NCBI RefSeq assembly: GCF_000980885.2
Contig: NZ_LBDA02000012.1
Location: 1-64,000, forward strand
Reading direction: 5' to 3'
DNA from: Streptomyces malaysiense
Lineage (GTDB): Bacteria; Actinomycetota; Actinomycetes; Streptomycetales; Streptomycetaceae
Length of the DNA stretch: 64,000 bases
The notes beneath the pieces are model-generated. The model was not told the DNA's origin. It did no database searches and worked only from the letters and a program-made list of their open reading frames with translations. Positions 47,490 through 56,979 of this stretch are shown here, piece after piece (the first letter of the stretch is position 1; every line of letters begins with the position of its first letter). The position numbers and the translations under genes were made by a program.

Positions 47490-49313
47490 TCAGCTCTGCT
47501 GACGGCGGCGCATGGTGAAGTACGTGCCCGTCAGACCGGCGGCCAGCAGGGCGCCGACGCCGAGGCCGACCGGGAGGGCCGGGAAGGACGCGTCCGAGGT
47601 GTCGGCCGCGTTCTGGAGGGCCGGGCCCGGGGTGATGCTGGTGTGCACCGGGGCGACGTGCTTGATCCGGCCGACGGACTTCACGGAGCCGTCGGTGTTC
47701 AGCAGCACCTGCTTGTTGTTCGGGTGCCGGAAGTCGAACATCCCGCGGAGCGAGCCCGCCTTGGCGTCGAAGGAGGCGTCACCGACGCGGCCGGTGTGCC
47801 AGTTGTCCTCGATGAAGCGGGTGATGGACGCCTGGTCGGTGAGCGTGTGGTCGACCTTGTTCACCTTGCTGTAGGGCGAGATGACCAGCAGCGGCTGCCG
47901 GGTGCCGGGACCGCAGCGGTCGGCGTAGCCGCCGGCCGCCTTCGGGCCGCTCTGGCAGGCCGGACTGTCGACGGTCTTGCCGTTGGAGCCGACCGAGGTG
48001 TCGGTGGAGCCGTTGCGCGGGGCGACGAACGCGTGGTCGTACCAGCCGTCGGAGTCGTCGTAGGCGACCACGATCGCGGTGGACCTCCACTGCGGCGAGC
48101 TCTGGATCGCGTTGATCTCGCCGACCAGGAAGTGCTGCTCGTCGATCGGGTCCGAGTACCCGGCGTGGCCGTCCTGGTACGAGCCGGCCTTGAGGAAGCT
48201 GACGGCCGGGAGCCTGCCCGACTTGAGCGCGGCGGAGAAGTCGGTCAGGTCGTAGTTGTGGTTGGCCTGGCCGCTGTGGCCGATCTCGGAGACGGACTTC
48301 GGCGGCAGGTGGTGCGGGTTGGCCGTCGACTTGTAGTACGAGAACGGGTTGTGGTGCGGGCTGTAGTCGACCACGGCCGCGCCGCCCACGTTGGTGTGCG
48401 TGGTGTCGCACTTCGCGTACGAGCCGGACTTGCCGTCCCACGCGGTCGACGGACGGAAGCCGCCCTGGAACCAACCCCAGGAGACCTTCTTGGCGTTGAG
48501 CAGGTCACCGACGTTCTTGCCCTGCATGGACGCCAGCGCGTTGCCGCTGGTGTGGTCCTTGCCGGAGCAGTCGTCCCAGGCCGGGTCCGGGTCGTTGACG
48601 ACCGTGCCGACACCGTCGGCGTCCGGCGACTGGACCGTGTACGAGTCCGGCTTGTCGGTCTGCTTGCCGGTGGCCGGGTCGATGGAGACCACGCCGTGCG
48701 TGTTGCCGGAGGCCAGGTTGAGGGCACCGGGGGTGGACGGCCCGTAGTTGGAGCTGTAGGAGCGGTCGCTCAGCGTGTAGTGCTGGGCGTAGTTCCACAG
48801 CGCGGTGACGGTGTTGCCGTCGTAGTAGTCCATCGCCAGGCCCGGCTCGCCGAACAGGCCGCCGCTGCACTTGTCGACCTCGGTGTTCTGCACGAACTGG
48901 TCGGCCTTGCCGCCGTTGTAGGCGTACTGCTCCGGGCCGTAGGAGTGGTTCTGGTCACAGGTCATGGCCTGGGACGGCGACAGCCGCTTCGGCGCGTACT
49001 GATTCGGGTTGTTCTTCAGCAGCCCGGCGTTGGCGAGGGTGTCGATGTTCTTCGGCGTGTGCTTCGACGCGGTGAACTTCGTGCCGTCGGTGTTGGCGGC
49101 CTTCGGGTACGTGGCGAAGTAGTGGTCGAAGGAGATGTTCTCGTCGAAGAGCACGACGACATGCTTGATCGGCGTCGCGGTCGACGAGGCCCCGTGTACG
49201 TGGGCGGGCGTCGCCGCCCACCCGGGCGCGTTGCTGCCGAGCGCGGTGAGCGCCGCGACTCCCGCGAGCGCGCCCAGGCTGCGCATCGCGGCTCGCCTTC
49301 CTCTGCTGGCCAT
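47490..49313 (-). CDS. Secreted phospholipase C / acid phosphatase-family phosphoesterase with a C-terminal anchor
   Basis: 607 residues from the ATG at 49313, with AGGGG upstream. A signal peptide (about 1-34) is followed by the family start HVVVLFDENISFDHYFATYP, where Asp, Glu and Asn bind metal. Later motifs are SYGPEQ, STPGALNLASGNTHG, YDDSDGWYDH and GPGTRQPLLVISPYS. A C-terminal helix with a basic end (ALLAAGLTGTYFTMRRRQQS, 20 residues) anchors it to the membrane. It should release phosphate from phosphodiesters outside the cell. GTTCACCC sites upstream suggest PhoP control. Confidence 0.88.
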   Translation of the reverse strand: MASRGRRAAMRSLGALAGVAALTALGSNAPGWAATPAHVHGASSTATPIKHVVVLFDENISFDHYFATYPKAANTDGTKFTASKHTPKNIDTLANAGLLKNNPNQYAPKRLSPSQAMTCDQNHSYGPEQYAYNGGKADQFVQNTEVDKCSGGLFGEPGLAMDYYDGNTVTALWNYAQHYTLSDRSYSSNYGPSTPGALNLASGNTHGVVSIDPATGKQTDKPDSYTVQSPDADGVGTVVNDPDPAWDDCSGKDHTSGNALASMQGKNVGDLLNAKKVSWGWFQGGFRPSTAWDGKSGSYAKCDTTHTNVGGAAVVDYSPHHNPFSYYKSTANPHHLPPKSVSEIGHSGQANHNYDLTDFSAALKSGRLPAVSFLKAGSYQDGHAGYSDPIDEQHFLVGEINAIQSSPQWRSTAIVVAYDDSDGWYDHAFVAPRNGSTDTSVGSNGKTVDSPACQSGPKAAGGYADRCGPGTRQPLLVISPYSKVNKVDHTLTDQASITRFIEDNWHTGRVGDASFDAKAGSLRGMFDFRHPNNKQVLLNTDGSVKSVGRIKHVAPVHTSITPGPALQNAADTSDASFPALPVGLGVGALLAAGLTGTYFTMRRRQQS

Positions 49314-49408
49314 GGTGGTTAACCCCTTTGGACAGAACGTCTGTGCGGTGTACGAGCAGGCATGCTGCGCTCCTTGCGGGGCGCGATGGCGGAGCAATGA
49401 TGTCGCGT

Positions 49409-49499
49409 GGGTGAACACCGAGTCAGGGAACCTGTGGGAAAACTTGACGGTGTATTGACCAAGTGGACCGTCGGCTTGTCCGGACAGGTTCGGGTGAAC
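49409..49499 (-). promoter_or_regulatory. Candidate PHO-box half-sites
   Basis: On the minus strand GTTCACCC occurs at 49416-49409 and 49499-49492, about 95 and 180 bp upstream of the phosphoesterase ATG. PhoP of Streptomyces binds repeats of GTTCACC. A second in-register unit is not clear at either place. Confidence 0.35.
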
Positions 49500-49554
49500 T
49501 GCCCGCTCGAACAGGGGAAAAGGACCGGACCGGCCCGCCGGCGGACCGGACACG

Positions 49555-50781
49555 TCAGGCGAACAGGGCGCGTCCGTACCAGTCCTGGACATCGCGTACC
49601 CCGGGCAGCGCGAAGAAGTAGCCGCCGCCGAACGGGCTGATGTAGTCGGTCAGCGGCTCGCCGGCCAGCCGGTGCTGCACGGTCTCGAACTGCCTTACGA
49701 GATCCTGCTGGTAGCAGGTGAACAACAGGCCCATGTCGAGGTTGCCGTTGGCATCCATGCCCAGGTCGTAGTTGTACGCGCGGCGCAACAGGCGTTGCCG
49801 GGCGGTGGCCGGGGTGCGCGGGTTGGCGAGCCGGATGTGCGCGTCCAGCGGGATGACGTCGCCCTTGGGGTCGTCGGCGTACTTCGGCACGTCGTGCTCA
49901 CGGTCACCGTCCAGCGGCGCGCCGGAGGAACGGGAACGGCCGATCATCCGCTCCTGCTCGGTGAGCGAGACCCGGTCCCAGAACTCCACCAGCATCCGGA
50001 TCAGCCGTACGACCTGGTAGCTGCCGCCGACGGCCCAGTCCGGCTCGCCCGAGTCCCGGTCCACCCAGATCAGTCGGTCCATCTCGCGGGCGCTGGCGGT
50101 GTCCGGGTTGGCTATGCCGTCACGGAACCCGAGCAGATTGCGCGGGGTGCCGGAGGGCCGGGGCGGGCTGGCGAAGCCGTCCATCCGCCAGCGGACCTGG
50201 ATGCCGCCCCGGGTGTGCCGGGCGATGTCCCGCAGCGCGTGCAGGGTGGTGTCCGGGTCGTCGGCGTGCAGCTGGAGGCTGAGATCGCCGTGGCACCACT
50301 CGGGCCTGAGGTCGTCGTCGGGGAAGGCGGGCATGGCGGTCAGCCGTCCGGGCCTGCGCGCGGTCAGCCCGAACCGGTCGTCGAACAGCGAGGCGCCGAC
50401 TCCCAAGGTGACGGCCAGCTGCCCGCCGGGCAGCCGGTCCCCGAGGATGCCCGAGTCGGCGGGCGGCCCGGTGACGCCCACCGGGTCCGGGCTGCCGCCG
50501 GTGGTGAGCAGCCGGGCCCGTTCGGTCAACGTCCTCAGCAGATCCACGAGTTCGGCACGCGTCTCGGCGGTCACGTCGAGGGCGGCGAACACACAGGTAC
50601 GGCGGGGTGCCGCGATCGCCGATGCCTGGTGGACGCCGTGGAACGGCGCGAGGGCGGTCTTCGCCCCGGCCGTGCCCGGGTCCGGGGCGGCGGCGCCGGT
50701 GGTGAGCCCCGCGCCCGCGAGCGCGGCACCGCGAAGGAAGCCGCGCCGGGCGAGTCCGGAGGGTCGTTCGGCGGTGCTCAC
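49555..50781 (-). CDS. efeB: Tat-exported Dyp-type peroxidase EfeB
   Basis: 408 residues from a GTG overlapping the efeO stop (GTGA). The Tat signal has [13 protein letters not shown]. The Dyp-peroxidase fold is shown by the distal motif [13 protein letters not shown], the heme-proximal region with [12 protein letters not shown], and [15 protein letters not shown]. EfeB supplies peroxidase activity to the EfeUOB ferrous iron uptake system, or releases iron from heme. Here it is coupled to efeO, while the permease gene efeU is not next to them. Confidence 0.92.
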   Translation of the reverse strand: MSTAERPSGLARRGFLRGAALAGAGLTTGAAAPDPGTAGAKTALAPFHGVHQASAIAAPRRTCVFAALDVTAETRAELVDLLRTLTERARLLTTGGSPDPVGVTGPPADSGILGDRLPGGQLAVTLGVGASLFDDRFGLTARRPGRLTAMPAFPDDDLRPEWCHGDLSLQLHADDPDTTLHALRDIARHTRGGIQVRWRMDGFASPPRPSGTPRNLLGFRDGIANPDTASAREMDRLIWVDRDSGEPDWAVGGSYQVVRLIRMLVEFWDRVSLTEQERMIGRSRSSGAPLDGDREHDVPKYADDPKGDVIPLDAHIRLANPRTPATARQRLLRRAYNYDLGMDANGNLDMGLLFTCYQQDLVRQFETVQHRLAGEPLTDYISPFGGGYFFALPGVRDVQDWYGRALFA

Positions 50782-51971
50782 ACGGTCCTCCGGGGGTCGC
50801 ACAGGGTCGCCACCGACGCCAGCCGCTCCACGAGTCCGCCGAGCGCGGAGTCGACCCGCTCCCGCTGGGCGCGGGTCAGCCGGTCGAGCGCGGTCCAGTG
50901 CCCGTCGTGCCGGAACCCGTCGAGGGTCCGGCCGGCCTGTGTCGACTCCTGCTCCAGGCCCGGCAGATCGGCGTACCTGGTGGTGAGCAGCGGACGCAGC
51001 CGGGACAGCACCTCGCGGGTGCCGTCGAGGTTGGCGCGGGCGGTGGCGAGGTTGCTGCCGCTGCCGTAGTCGGTGCGGCCGGTCAGTTCGAACTGGACGG
51101 TGTTCTCCAGGATCTCGTGCGCGCGCAGCCCGAGCTGGGCGGGGTCCATGCGGCTCTGCGCCCAGCCGTCACGCAGCCCGGTGAGCGCCTTGACCAGGGC
51201 GGCGGCCGGAGCGCGCAGTCCGTTGGCCGACTCTCCGTGCCACAGGCCGTACTCGATGCGGTGGAACCCGGTGAAGCCCTTGTCGTGCACCCCGCCCGGC
51301 AGTCCGGCGTCGGTCCCGTTGATCTCGCCGTCCACGTCGCCGAAGGCGTCGTACGCCGCTCCGAGCCGTTCGTACTGGAGATGTGCCGGCAGCCAGGCCG
51401 AGCGGGCGGCGGCGAGGTCGCCCCGGTCGATGGCGTCCTTGAGGCCGGCCGACAGCCGTACGGCCGTGGAGAGTCCGCCGCCCACCCACTTCTGGTAGGC
51501 GAGGGCGGGCGGGATCAGATCGTGCTCGGTGACCGGGGCGGCACCGGGGCCGCGCCGCCCGCCGGTGACCCGCACGGTGGGTCCGGTGACGGCGTCGGCG
51601 TCGTCGGGGACGCACATGAACGCGTACGAACCCTTTCCCACCCGGACCGTCAACTGCCGTGTGGTGCCGGGGCCGATGCCCTCCACCTCGCCGTACACCG
51701 CGTGGGTGCCCGGGTCCTCCAGGTAGACCTCGGCGGCGCCGTCGGAGGTGTTGTGCAGGTCGAAGGTCTGCACCCCGGGCTCGGGACGGGTCCAGCCCCG
51801 GCCGCACCGGCTCTCGGAGACCTCGACGACCAGGCGCCGGGTGGCGGTCCTCTTCTGCCCGGAGCCGCCGGAGCAGAGGGCGACCAGGGCGAGCGCGACG
51901 GCGAGTACGAGGAACACGGTCGGTGCCGTCCGGGGACGATGCGACCGCGTGCCGAGGCGGGGCAACGGCAT
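50778..51971 (-). CDS. efeO: Iron uptake protein EfeO (cupredoxin plus M75 imelysin domain)
   Basis: 397 residues from the ATG at 51971, with GGAAAGG upstream. A membrane segment with [13 protein letters not shown] at about 20-35 may be a weak lipobox or a signal anchor. A cupredoxin-like domain (about 40-140) is followed by a peptidase M75 domain (about 150-390) with the HxxE metal motif in [10 protein letters not shown]. EfeO captures iron outside the membrane for EfeU. It is the first gene of an efeO-efeB pair. Confidence 0.9.
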   Translation of the reverse strand: MPLPRLGTRSHRPRTAPTVFLVLAVALALVALCSGGSGQKRTATRRLVVEVSESRCGRGWTRPEPGVQTFDLHNTSDGAAEVYLEDPGTHAVYGEVEGIGPGTTRQLTVRVGKGSYAFMCVPDDADAVTGPTVRVTGGRRGPGAAPVTEHDLIPPALAYQKWVGGGLSTAVRLSAGLKDAIDRGDLAAARSAWLPAHLQYERLGAAYDAFGDVDGEINGTDAGLPGGVHDKGFTGFHRIEYGLWHGESANGLRAPAAALVKALTGLRDGWAQSRMDPAQLGLRAHEILENTVQFELTGRTDYGSGSNLATARANLDGTREVLSRLRPLLTTRYADLPGLEQESTQAGRTLDGFRHDGHWTALDRLTRAQRERVDSALGGLVERLASVATLCDPRRTV

Positions 51972-52059
51972 GCTGAGCCTTTCCGGACGACGTACGCAGG
52001 TGTCCGCGGGGCGGGTCGACCGCCGGCGGAACGGCCTCATCGTAGACACCCGGAGTGAA

Positions 52060-52084
52060 CCGAACACCCGTCCGGGGTGTTCGG
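52060..52084 (-). terminator. Hairpin between the deacetylase gene and efeO
   Basis: CCGAACACCC and GGGTGTTCGG pair perfectly around gtccg. It lies between the end of the deacetylase gene and the start of efeO on the same strand, so it can be a terminator or part of efeO control. Confidence 0.5.
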
Positions 52085-52174
52085 TGGCCAAGAATTTCCC
52101 GGGGGTTCACCGGACGGAGGCCCGACCGGGGGTCCGTCCGGTGGGTGGACCGGGGTCCGGCCGGGGCGGTGCGT

Positions 52175-52933
52175 TCAGCGTACGGGGAAGCCGAAACCGT
52201 AGCCCTGCTGCTTCAGCCACGGCAGCAGGGTGCGCAGCGCGGCCACGGTCTGCGAGCGGTCGCCGCCCGCGTCGTGGAAGAGCAGGGTGGGCCCGTTGGC
52301 CAGTTCGTTCCTGACGGTGGAGACGATGGCGTCCGTGCCCGGTCGTTCGAAGTCCTTGGAGTCCACGTTCCAGCCCAGCGGCCGCATCCCGTGCGACGCG
52401 GCGAGTTTCCTGCTGTACGGCGTGAAGGCGCCGCCCGGTGCCCGGTAGTACATCGGGCGGACGCCCCCGGACGCCTCGGTTATCTGCCGCTCTGCGTCCA
52501 GGATCTGCTGCGACTGGTAGGACTCGGACTTGTGGTCCATGCCGGTGTCGTGCGACACCGTGTGGTCGCACAGCCGGTGCCCGGCCGCGACCACACGCTT
52601 GACGATGTCCGGGTGCGCCTGCGCCTCGGGGCCGATCATGCAGAACGTCGCCTTGACGCCGTTCTCCCGCAGCACCTGGAGCACCTGCGGGGTCCAGGTC
52701 GGGTCGGGGCCGTCGTCGATGGTGATGTTGACGGCGTGCGCGCCGCCGTCCGAGGAGTGGGCGATGACGGGGGACACGGTCACCGTCTTCGGCGCGGTGT
52801 GGTGGGCCGGCGCGGCCGGGGTGTTCTGCCCCGCCTGCGCGGTCCACACCGAGGCGCCGGCCGTCAGCGCCGTGACCCCGACCGCCGCCCCGATCACCCA
52901 TCCGTACCATCCTCGCCCGCCGTGCCGCGCCAT
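52175..52933 (-). CDS. Secreted polysaccharide deacetylase (NodB/CE4)
   Basis: 252 residues from the ATG at 52933. A signal-anchor segment lies at about 12-32. The NodB domain follows: motif 1 TIDDGP with catalytic Asp, motif 2 DHTVSHD with two metal-binding His, motif 3 RAPGG, motif 4 DSKDF and motif 5 LLFHDAGGDR. It removes acetyl groups from peptidoglycan or chitin-type polymers outside the membrane. The active site is complete. It is separated from efeO by a hairpin and seems to be a single unit. Confidence 0.9.
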   Translation of the reverse strand: MARHGGRGWYGWVIGAAVGVTALTAGASVWTAQAGQNTPAAPAHHTAPKTVTVSPVIAHSSDGGAHAVNITIDDGPDPTWTPQVLQVLRENGVKATFCMIGPEAQAHPDIVKRVVAAGHRLCDHTVSHDTGMDHKSESYQSQQILDAERQITEASGGVRPMYYRAPGGAFTPYSRKLAASHGMRPLGWNVDSKDFERPGTDAIVSTVRNELANGPTLLFHDAGGDRSQTVAALRTLLPWLKQQGYGFGFPVR

Positions 52934-53225
52934 GTCCCGCCCCCTGCTCCCCGCCGTGTCCCCGGCTCTCGTGTCGTGCACTGCACCTGCCAGGACGGTG
53001 GCGACACCGCCCGCGCTCCCGCTGTTACCGATCAAGGACAATTCCGCGACAACGCCTGGACGTGGTGTCCGCCGCCGAGGGGCGCGCACCGGTTTTCGAA
53101 GGGGCGGTGCTCCGCGGCGCGGGCCGCCGTGTTCGGCGTGGCGGCCGAGCCGGGGCCCCGGACGGTCGGGGGGGCGGCAGGGCCCGCGCATCGTCCAGGG
53201 GGCCCGGCCGACGGCGGTGCCCGGC

Positions 53226-53993
53226 TCAGCCCTCGTGCCTCAGATACAGCCGGGTGCCGCCGGACCGGAAGCCGACGCGTTCGTACACGCGGCGGGAGCC
53301 GTCCCCGGAGTACTCCAGCCACACCGTCCGGGCACCCCGGGCGAACAGGGTTTCGGCGAGGCTCACGGTGACCGCCCCGGCGATGCCACGGCCCCGGTAC
53401 GCGGACAGGGTGCCGACGCCCGCCAGTTCCGCGGTGCCCTCGGCCGGTGCCGAGCACAGGGCGCCGCCCGCGCAGCCCCCGTCCTCGGCGCGGACGAACC
53501 GGACCGCCCCGCCGCCCTCCTCGGTGCGCCGCAACCGCGCCGCGCCCTCCGGGGACGGGGCCCACTCGCCGCCGAACGCCTCGGAGAGGGCCCTGTCGAT
53601 CGCGCTGTAGTCCTCGTCGGTGACCGGTGCCTCGACGCGCACCCGGGCCCCCGGTCCGGGCGCGGCTCCCGGGGGAGTGAGCGCCGCGGGGGTGCAGACC
53701 AGGTACTCGTGCACCGCCTCCGTGGTGAATCCCGCGCGCCGGAGCGCCGGTTCGACCCCGGGGGCGGCGTCCGGGGCGAATTCGAGCCGCGGCATGAGGC
53801 CGCGGGCGCGGAACGCGGCGATCAGGTCCGCCACGTCCGTGTCGGTGGGCTCGGCGCCCGGGACGGGGGTGGCGTAGTTGACGTACGGGCTCGTGGTGGC
53901 CGGATCGAACCCCAGGACGAAGCCGCCCGCACGGCAGGCGTCGGGGCGGCGAAGGAGATGGGCCGCGGCAAAGCTCTGGACATCGGTGTGCAC
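53226..53993 (-). CDS. GNAT-family N-acetyltransferase
   Basis: 255 residues from a GTG at 53993. The C-terminal GNAT domain (about 115-250) has the acetyl-CoA loop GTLSAYRGRGIAGAV (pattern R-G-R-G-I-A) and YERVGFRSGGTRLYL. The N-terminal half (about 1-110) is a degenerate second GNAT-like region with RLEFAPDAAPGVEPALRRAGF, so it may be a double-GNAT protein. The acyl acceptor is unknown. It is cytosolic and monocistronic as far as can be seen. Confidence 0.85.
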   Translation of the reverse strand: MHTDVQSFAAAHLLRRPDACRAGGFVLGFDPATTSPYVNYATPVPGAEPTDTDVADLIAAFRARGLMPRLEFAPDAAPGVEPALRRAGFTTEAVHEYLVCTPAALTPPGAAPGPGARVRVEAPVTDEDYSAIDRALSEAFGGEWAPSPEGAARLRRTEEGGGAVRFVRAEDGGCAGGALCSAPAEGTAELAGVGTLSAYRGRGIAGAVTVSLAETLFARGARTVWLEYSGDGSRRVYERVGFRSGGTRLYLRHEG

Positions 53994-54302
53994 GCTGAGA
54001 AGTCCTCACGGTGAAAGCGGTCGTGCGTACGAGGGATCGCCTCGGTGAGCGAGGCGGCGGTGTGCTGGACACCGCGTCGTCGGGCCGCCGTGAGGAGGGC
54101 GTGGGAACGTACGGGCGCGCTGCCGCGGGGGCGACGGGCGCTCAGTTCCGACGGCGGCCGCTGCGGGACGCCAGAACCATGGACTTCGGTCCTTCGTGGA
54201 GAAGTGCGTGCGGTGGAGCTGCTGTTCGAGCTGGACGGATCCTGCCATCACCGGAACGGGGACGGCAAGCCCTTTGCCCGGTGCCGGGCCGGATCCCGCG
54301 GG
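53994..54302. other. Gene-free gap
   Basis: 309 bp between two leftward GNAT genes. It should hold the promoter of the longer one; I see no convincing promoter, hairpin or gene. Confidence 0.5.
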
Positions 54303-54641
54303 TCAGCCGTGCCGGGTGTCGAGCCAGCCGAGGATCTCGGGGGTCACCTCGTCCGTGATGTCCGCGAACTCCTCGTGCTTCTTGAGGAACTTGGCGACGT
54401 ACGGGCACACGGGCACGATCCGCTTGCCGAGCGCGCGCACATCCGTGAGGGCGTACTCGACCAGTTGACCGGCCAGGCCCTGCCCCGCGTGTGCGTCGTC
54501 GATCTCGGTGTGGAAGAAGACCCGTTGCCCGCCGCGGTCGCGGTAGGCGGTGAGGCCGGCGCGTTCGCCGCCGACCAGGATCTCGTATCGGTGCCGTGCG
54601 TCCACGCGCCGCACGGCCGGCGTGGGGGAGGACTGCTCCAT
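54303..54641 (-). CDS. Short GNAT protein of the YjdJ/Gtn-type
   Basis: 112 residues, about half the length of usual GNATs. The acetyl-CoA loop is GQGLAGQLVEYALTD, preceded by FFHTEIDD with the strand-4 acidic residues and followed by PVCPYVAKFLKKHEEF. This single minimal fold (COG2388) is known in many bacteria; its acceptor is not known. It has no signal. GAAAGGAC lies just upstream of the ATG. Confidence 0.85.
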   Translation of the reverse strand: MEQSSPTPAVRRVDARHRYEILVGGERAGLTAYRDRGGQRVFFHTEIDDAHAGQGLAGQLVEYALTDVRALGKRIVPVCPYVAKFLKKHEEFADITDEVTPEILGWLDTRHG

Positions 54642-55207
54642 GGTCGTCCTTTCGGTGGGGGGTCACCGGTGTCGCGGGGCGCGGGAGGATGCCGCCGAGG
54701 GCCCGCCACGCCCCGCACTCTATCCCCGTCACCGCAGGTCAGCGTCAGGAGCCCGGCTCCCGGGGGGAATCCGGTGGCGGCTCGGTGGCTCGGTGGCACG
54801 GCGGCGCGGCGCCTGGCTGCCGCCGGGACAGGCCGCCGACACGCCGGGACCGGCGCCCGTCGGTCCACCGCTCCGAGGGGCATCCGTGCTCGAATTATCC
54901 GTCATGCACCCATTGCGCCGCCGGACGGTCATGACGGCCCGTCACCGGGGTCCAGGTGCCGTACCGGCGCCAAGTCCTCCCGCTGTGACGGAATTTCTTC
55001 ATCCATGTTTCATGAGCGTTTCAAGAACTTCGGTCCGCAATGTTGACTCGGCGATCAGACGCCCGCACATTACCTAGCGGTAGAACTCGTCAGTAGTACC
55101 GCAACTCCCTGCTCCACGGCCGTCGTTGTGCGCACCCCACGCAGCGCCCCGGCGACCGGCGATACCCCCTGCCCCGCACCCGTCGCCCAGAAGAGGGAGC
55201 ACTCCTC
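54642..55207. promoter_or_regulatory. Long gap with a possible promoter for the SGNH hydrolase
   Basis: 566 bp without a gene. Most of it is ordinary GC-rich sequence. The region 54990-55110 is richer in A and T and has TTGACT at 55043-55048 with a weak CACATT 17 bp on. It may be the promoter of the frameshifted hydrolase. Confidence 0.35.
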
Positions 55208-56079
55208 ATGCCCACCCCCGCCCTGCGCCGTACCGCCGCCGCGGCGTCCGCGCTCGCCGGCACACTGGCCCTCGGCCTCACCGCCGCACCCGCCCATGCC
55301 GCGACGCCCCTCAACTACGTCGCCCTCGGCGACAGTTACAGCGCGGGCTCGGGCGTCACACCCATCGACACCAGCATCTCCTCTGTCTGCGCTCCACCGC
55401 GAACTACCCGCACGACCTCGCTCGGTCGACGGGTGCCGCGCTGACGGACGTCACCTGCGGGGGCGCCGAGACCAAGGACTTCACCCAGTCCCAGTACCCG
55501 GGCGTGGCACCGCAGCTGGACGCGGTGAACGCGGACACCGACCTGGTGACGCTGACCATCGGCGGCAACGACAACAGCACCTTCGTGAGCGCCATCGTGG
55601 ACTGCGGCACCGCCGGCGTGCTCAGTGCCGGCTTCGGCCACCCCTGCAAGGACAAGTACGGGACGTCCTTCGACGACGCGATCGACGCGAACACCTACCC
55701 CGCGCTGAAGAGCGCCCTGACCGCTCTGCGGGCCAAGGCGCCCAACGCCCGGGTGGCGGTGCTGGGTTACCCCTGGATCGTCCCCTCGGCCTTCGAGGCG
55801 TCCTGCTTCGTGAAGATGCCGATCGCCGCCGGTGACATCCCCTACCTGCGGGCGCTCCAGGCCCACCTCAACTCAGTCGTCCAGCGCGCCGCCCAGGAGA
55901 CCGGCGCCACCTTCGTGGACTTCTCGCAGGTGTCCGACGGACACGACGCCTGCCGGCCCTCGGGCACCCGGTGGATCGAGCCGCTGCTGTTCGGTTCGAA
56001 CATCGTGCCGGTCCACCCCAACGCGCTCGGCGAGCAGCGCATGGCCGAGCGCACGATGAGCGTCATGGGGCTCGGCTGA
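55208..56079 (+). pseudogene. Frameshifted secreted SGNH/GDSL hydrolase
   Basis: The first 57 codons from the ATG at 55208 give a signal peptide (core SALAGTLALGLTA) and block I ALGDSYSAG. The frame then runs into a stop at 55444. From 55378 the family sequence continues in another frame: LLCLRSTANYPH, TIGGNDNS (block III), six cysteines and PVHPNALGEQ with the catalytic His, to the stop at 56079. One base is missing at about 55373-55378. All other motifs are intact, so this is a recent mutation or a sequencing error. Homologous to the hydrolase at 26585-27391. Confidence 0.8.
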
Positions 56080-56091
56080 CGAAGACCCGGA

Positions 56092-56892
56092 TCAGGCGCG
56101 GGCGCCCCCGTCGACCCGTAGCACCGTGCCGGTCACGAAGGAGGACCGGTCGCTGAGGAGCCACGCGGCGGCCTCGGCGATCTCCTCCGGGGCGGCCACC
56201 CGGCCCAGCGGGACCGCCGCCGTGATCCGCTCCCGGACACCGGGCGACGCCGCCTCCCAGGTCCGGGTCATCTCCGTCAGCGTGAAGCCGGGCGCGATCG
56301 CGTTGACCCGGATGCCCTCCGGGCCGTAGGTCACGGCGGCCGACTCGGTGAGGCTGTTCACCGCCCGCTTCGCCGCGCCGTAGGCGGGCAGCTCGGGGTT
56401 CCCGCGCAGGCTGCCCACGGACGAGTTGTTGACGATGGCGCCGGTCCCGGAGGTCGCCCGGACGGCGGCGACCTCGGCGGCCATGGCCAGCCAGACGCCC
56501 TTCATGTTCACGGTGTAGATCTCGTCGAGATCGGCCTCGGGCAACTCGTCCATGGGGCCGGGCCGCTGGATCGTGGCACCGTTGTTGAACGCGACGTCGA
56601 GCCGGCCGAACCGCTCCACGGCACGGTCCACGGCGGCGCGCACACTCGCCCCGTCGGCCAGATCGCACACGACGTGCTCCGCGGTGCCGCCCGCCGCCCT
56701 GATCTCCTCGGCCACCGCCCTCAGCTGATCCTCCGTGCGGGCCGCGAGCAGCACCCGCGCGCCCTCCCGGGCGAACAGCCGCGCCGCCGCCGCGCCGATG
56801 CCGCGCCCGGCACCGGTGATGAAGGCGACCTTGCCGGCCGGCAGCCCGGCGGACGCGGGGTGAGGCGTACCGGTGTTCTGTGTGGTGTTCAT
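56092..56892 (-). CDS. Classical SDR oxidoreductase
   Basis: 266 residues. The NAD(P) motif is TGAGRGIGAAAA; an Arg in LAARTED after strand 2 favours NADP. The catalytic Ser is in IVNNSSVGS and Tyr-Lys in AYGAAKRAV; the NNG motif reads AFNNGAT. The C-terminus has VDGGARA. The family includes 3-oxoacyl-ACP reductase-like and glucose dehydrogenase-like enzymes; the substrate is unknown. It is divergent from an XRE regulator 87 bp away, which probably controls it. Confidence 0.9.
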   Translation of the reverse strand: MNTTQNTGTPHPASAGLPAGKVAFITGAGRGIGAAAARLFAREGARVLLAARTEDQLRAVAEEIRAAGGTAEHVVCDLADGASVRAAVDRAVERFGRLDVAFNNGATIQRPGPMDELPEADLDEIYTVNMKGVWLAMAAEVAAVRATSGTGAIVNNSSVGSLRGNPELPAYGAAKRAVNSLTESAAVTYGPEGIRVNAIAPGFTLTEMTRTWEAASPGVRERITAAVPLGRVAAPEEIAEAAAWLLSDRSSFVTGTVLRVDGGARA

Positions 56893-56979
56893 GGCTGTGA
56901 GCCTCCGCCGCGCCCCGGTCCGTATCCAGGCACCGGCTGTACCTGGCTCGGCCGTCCGGCGGGCGCGCACACTGGAACG

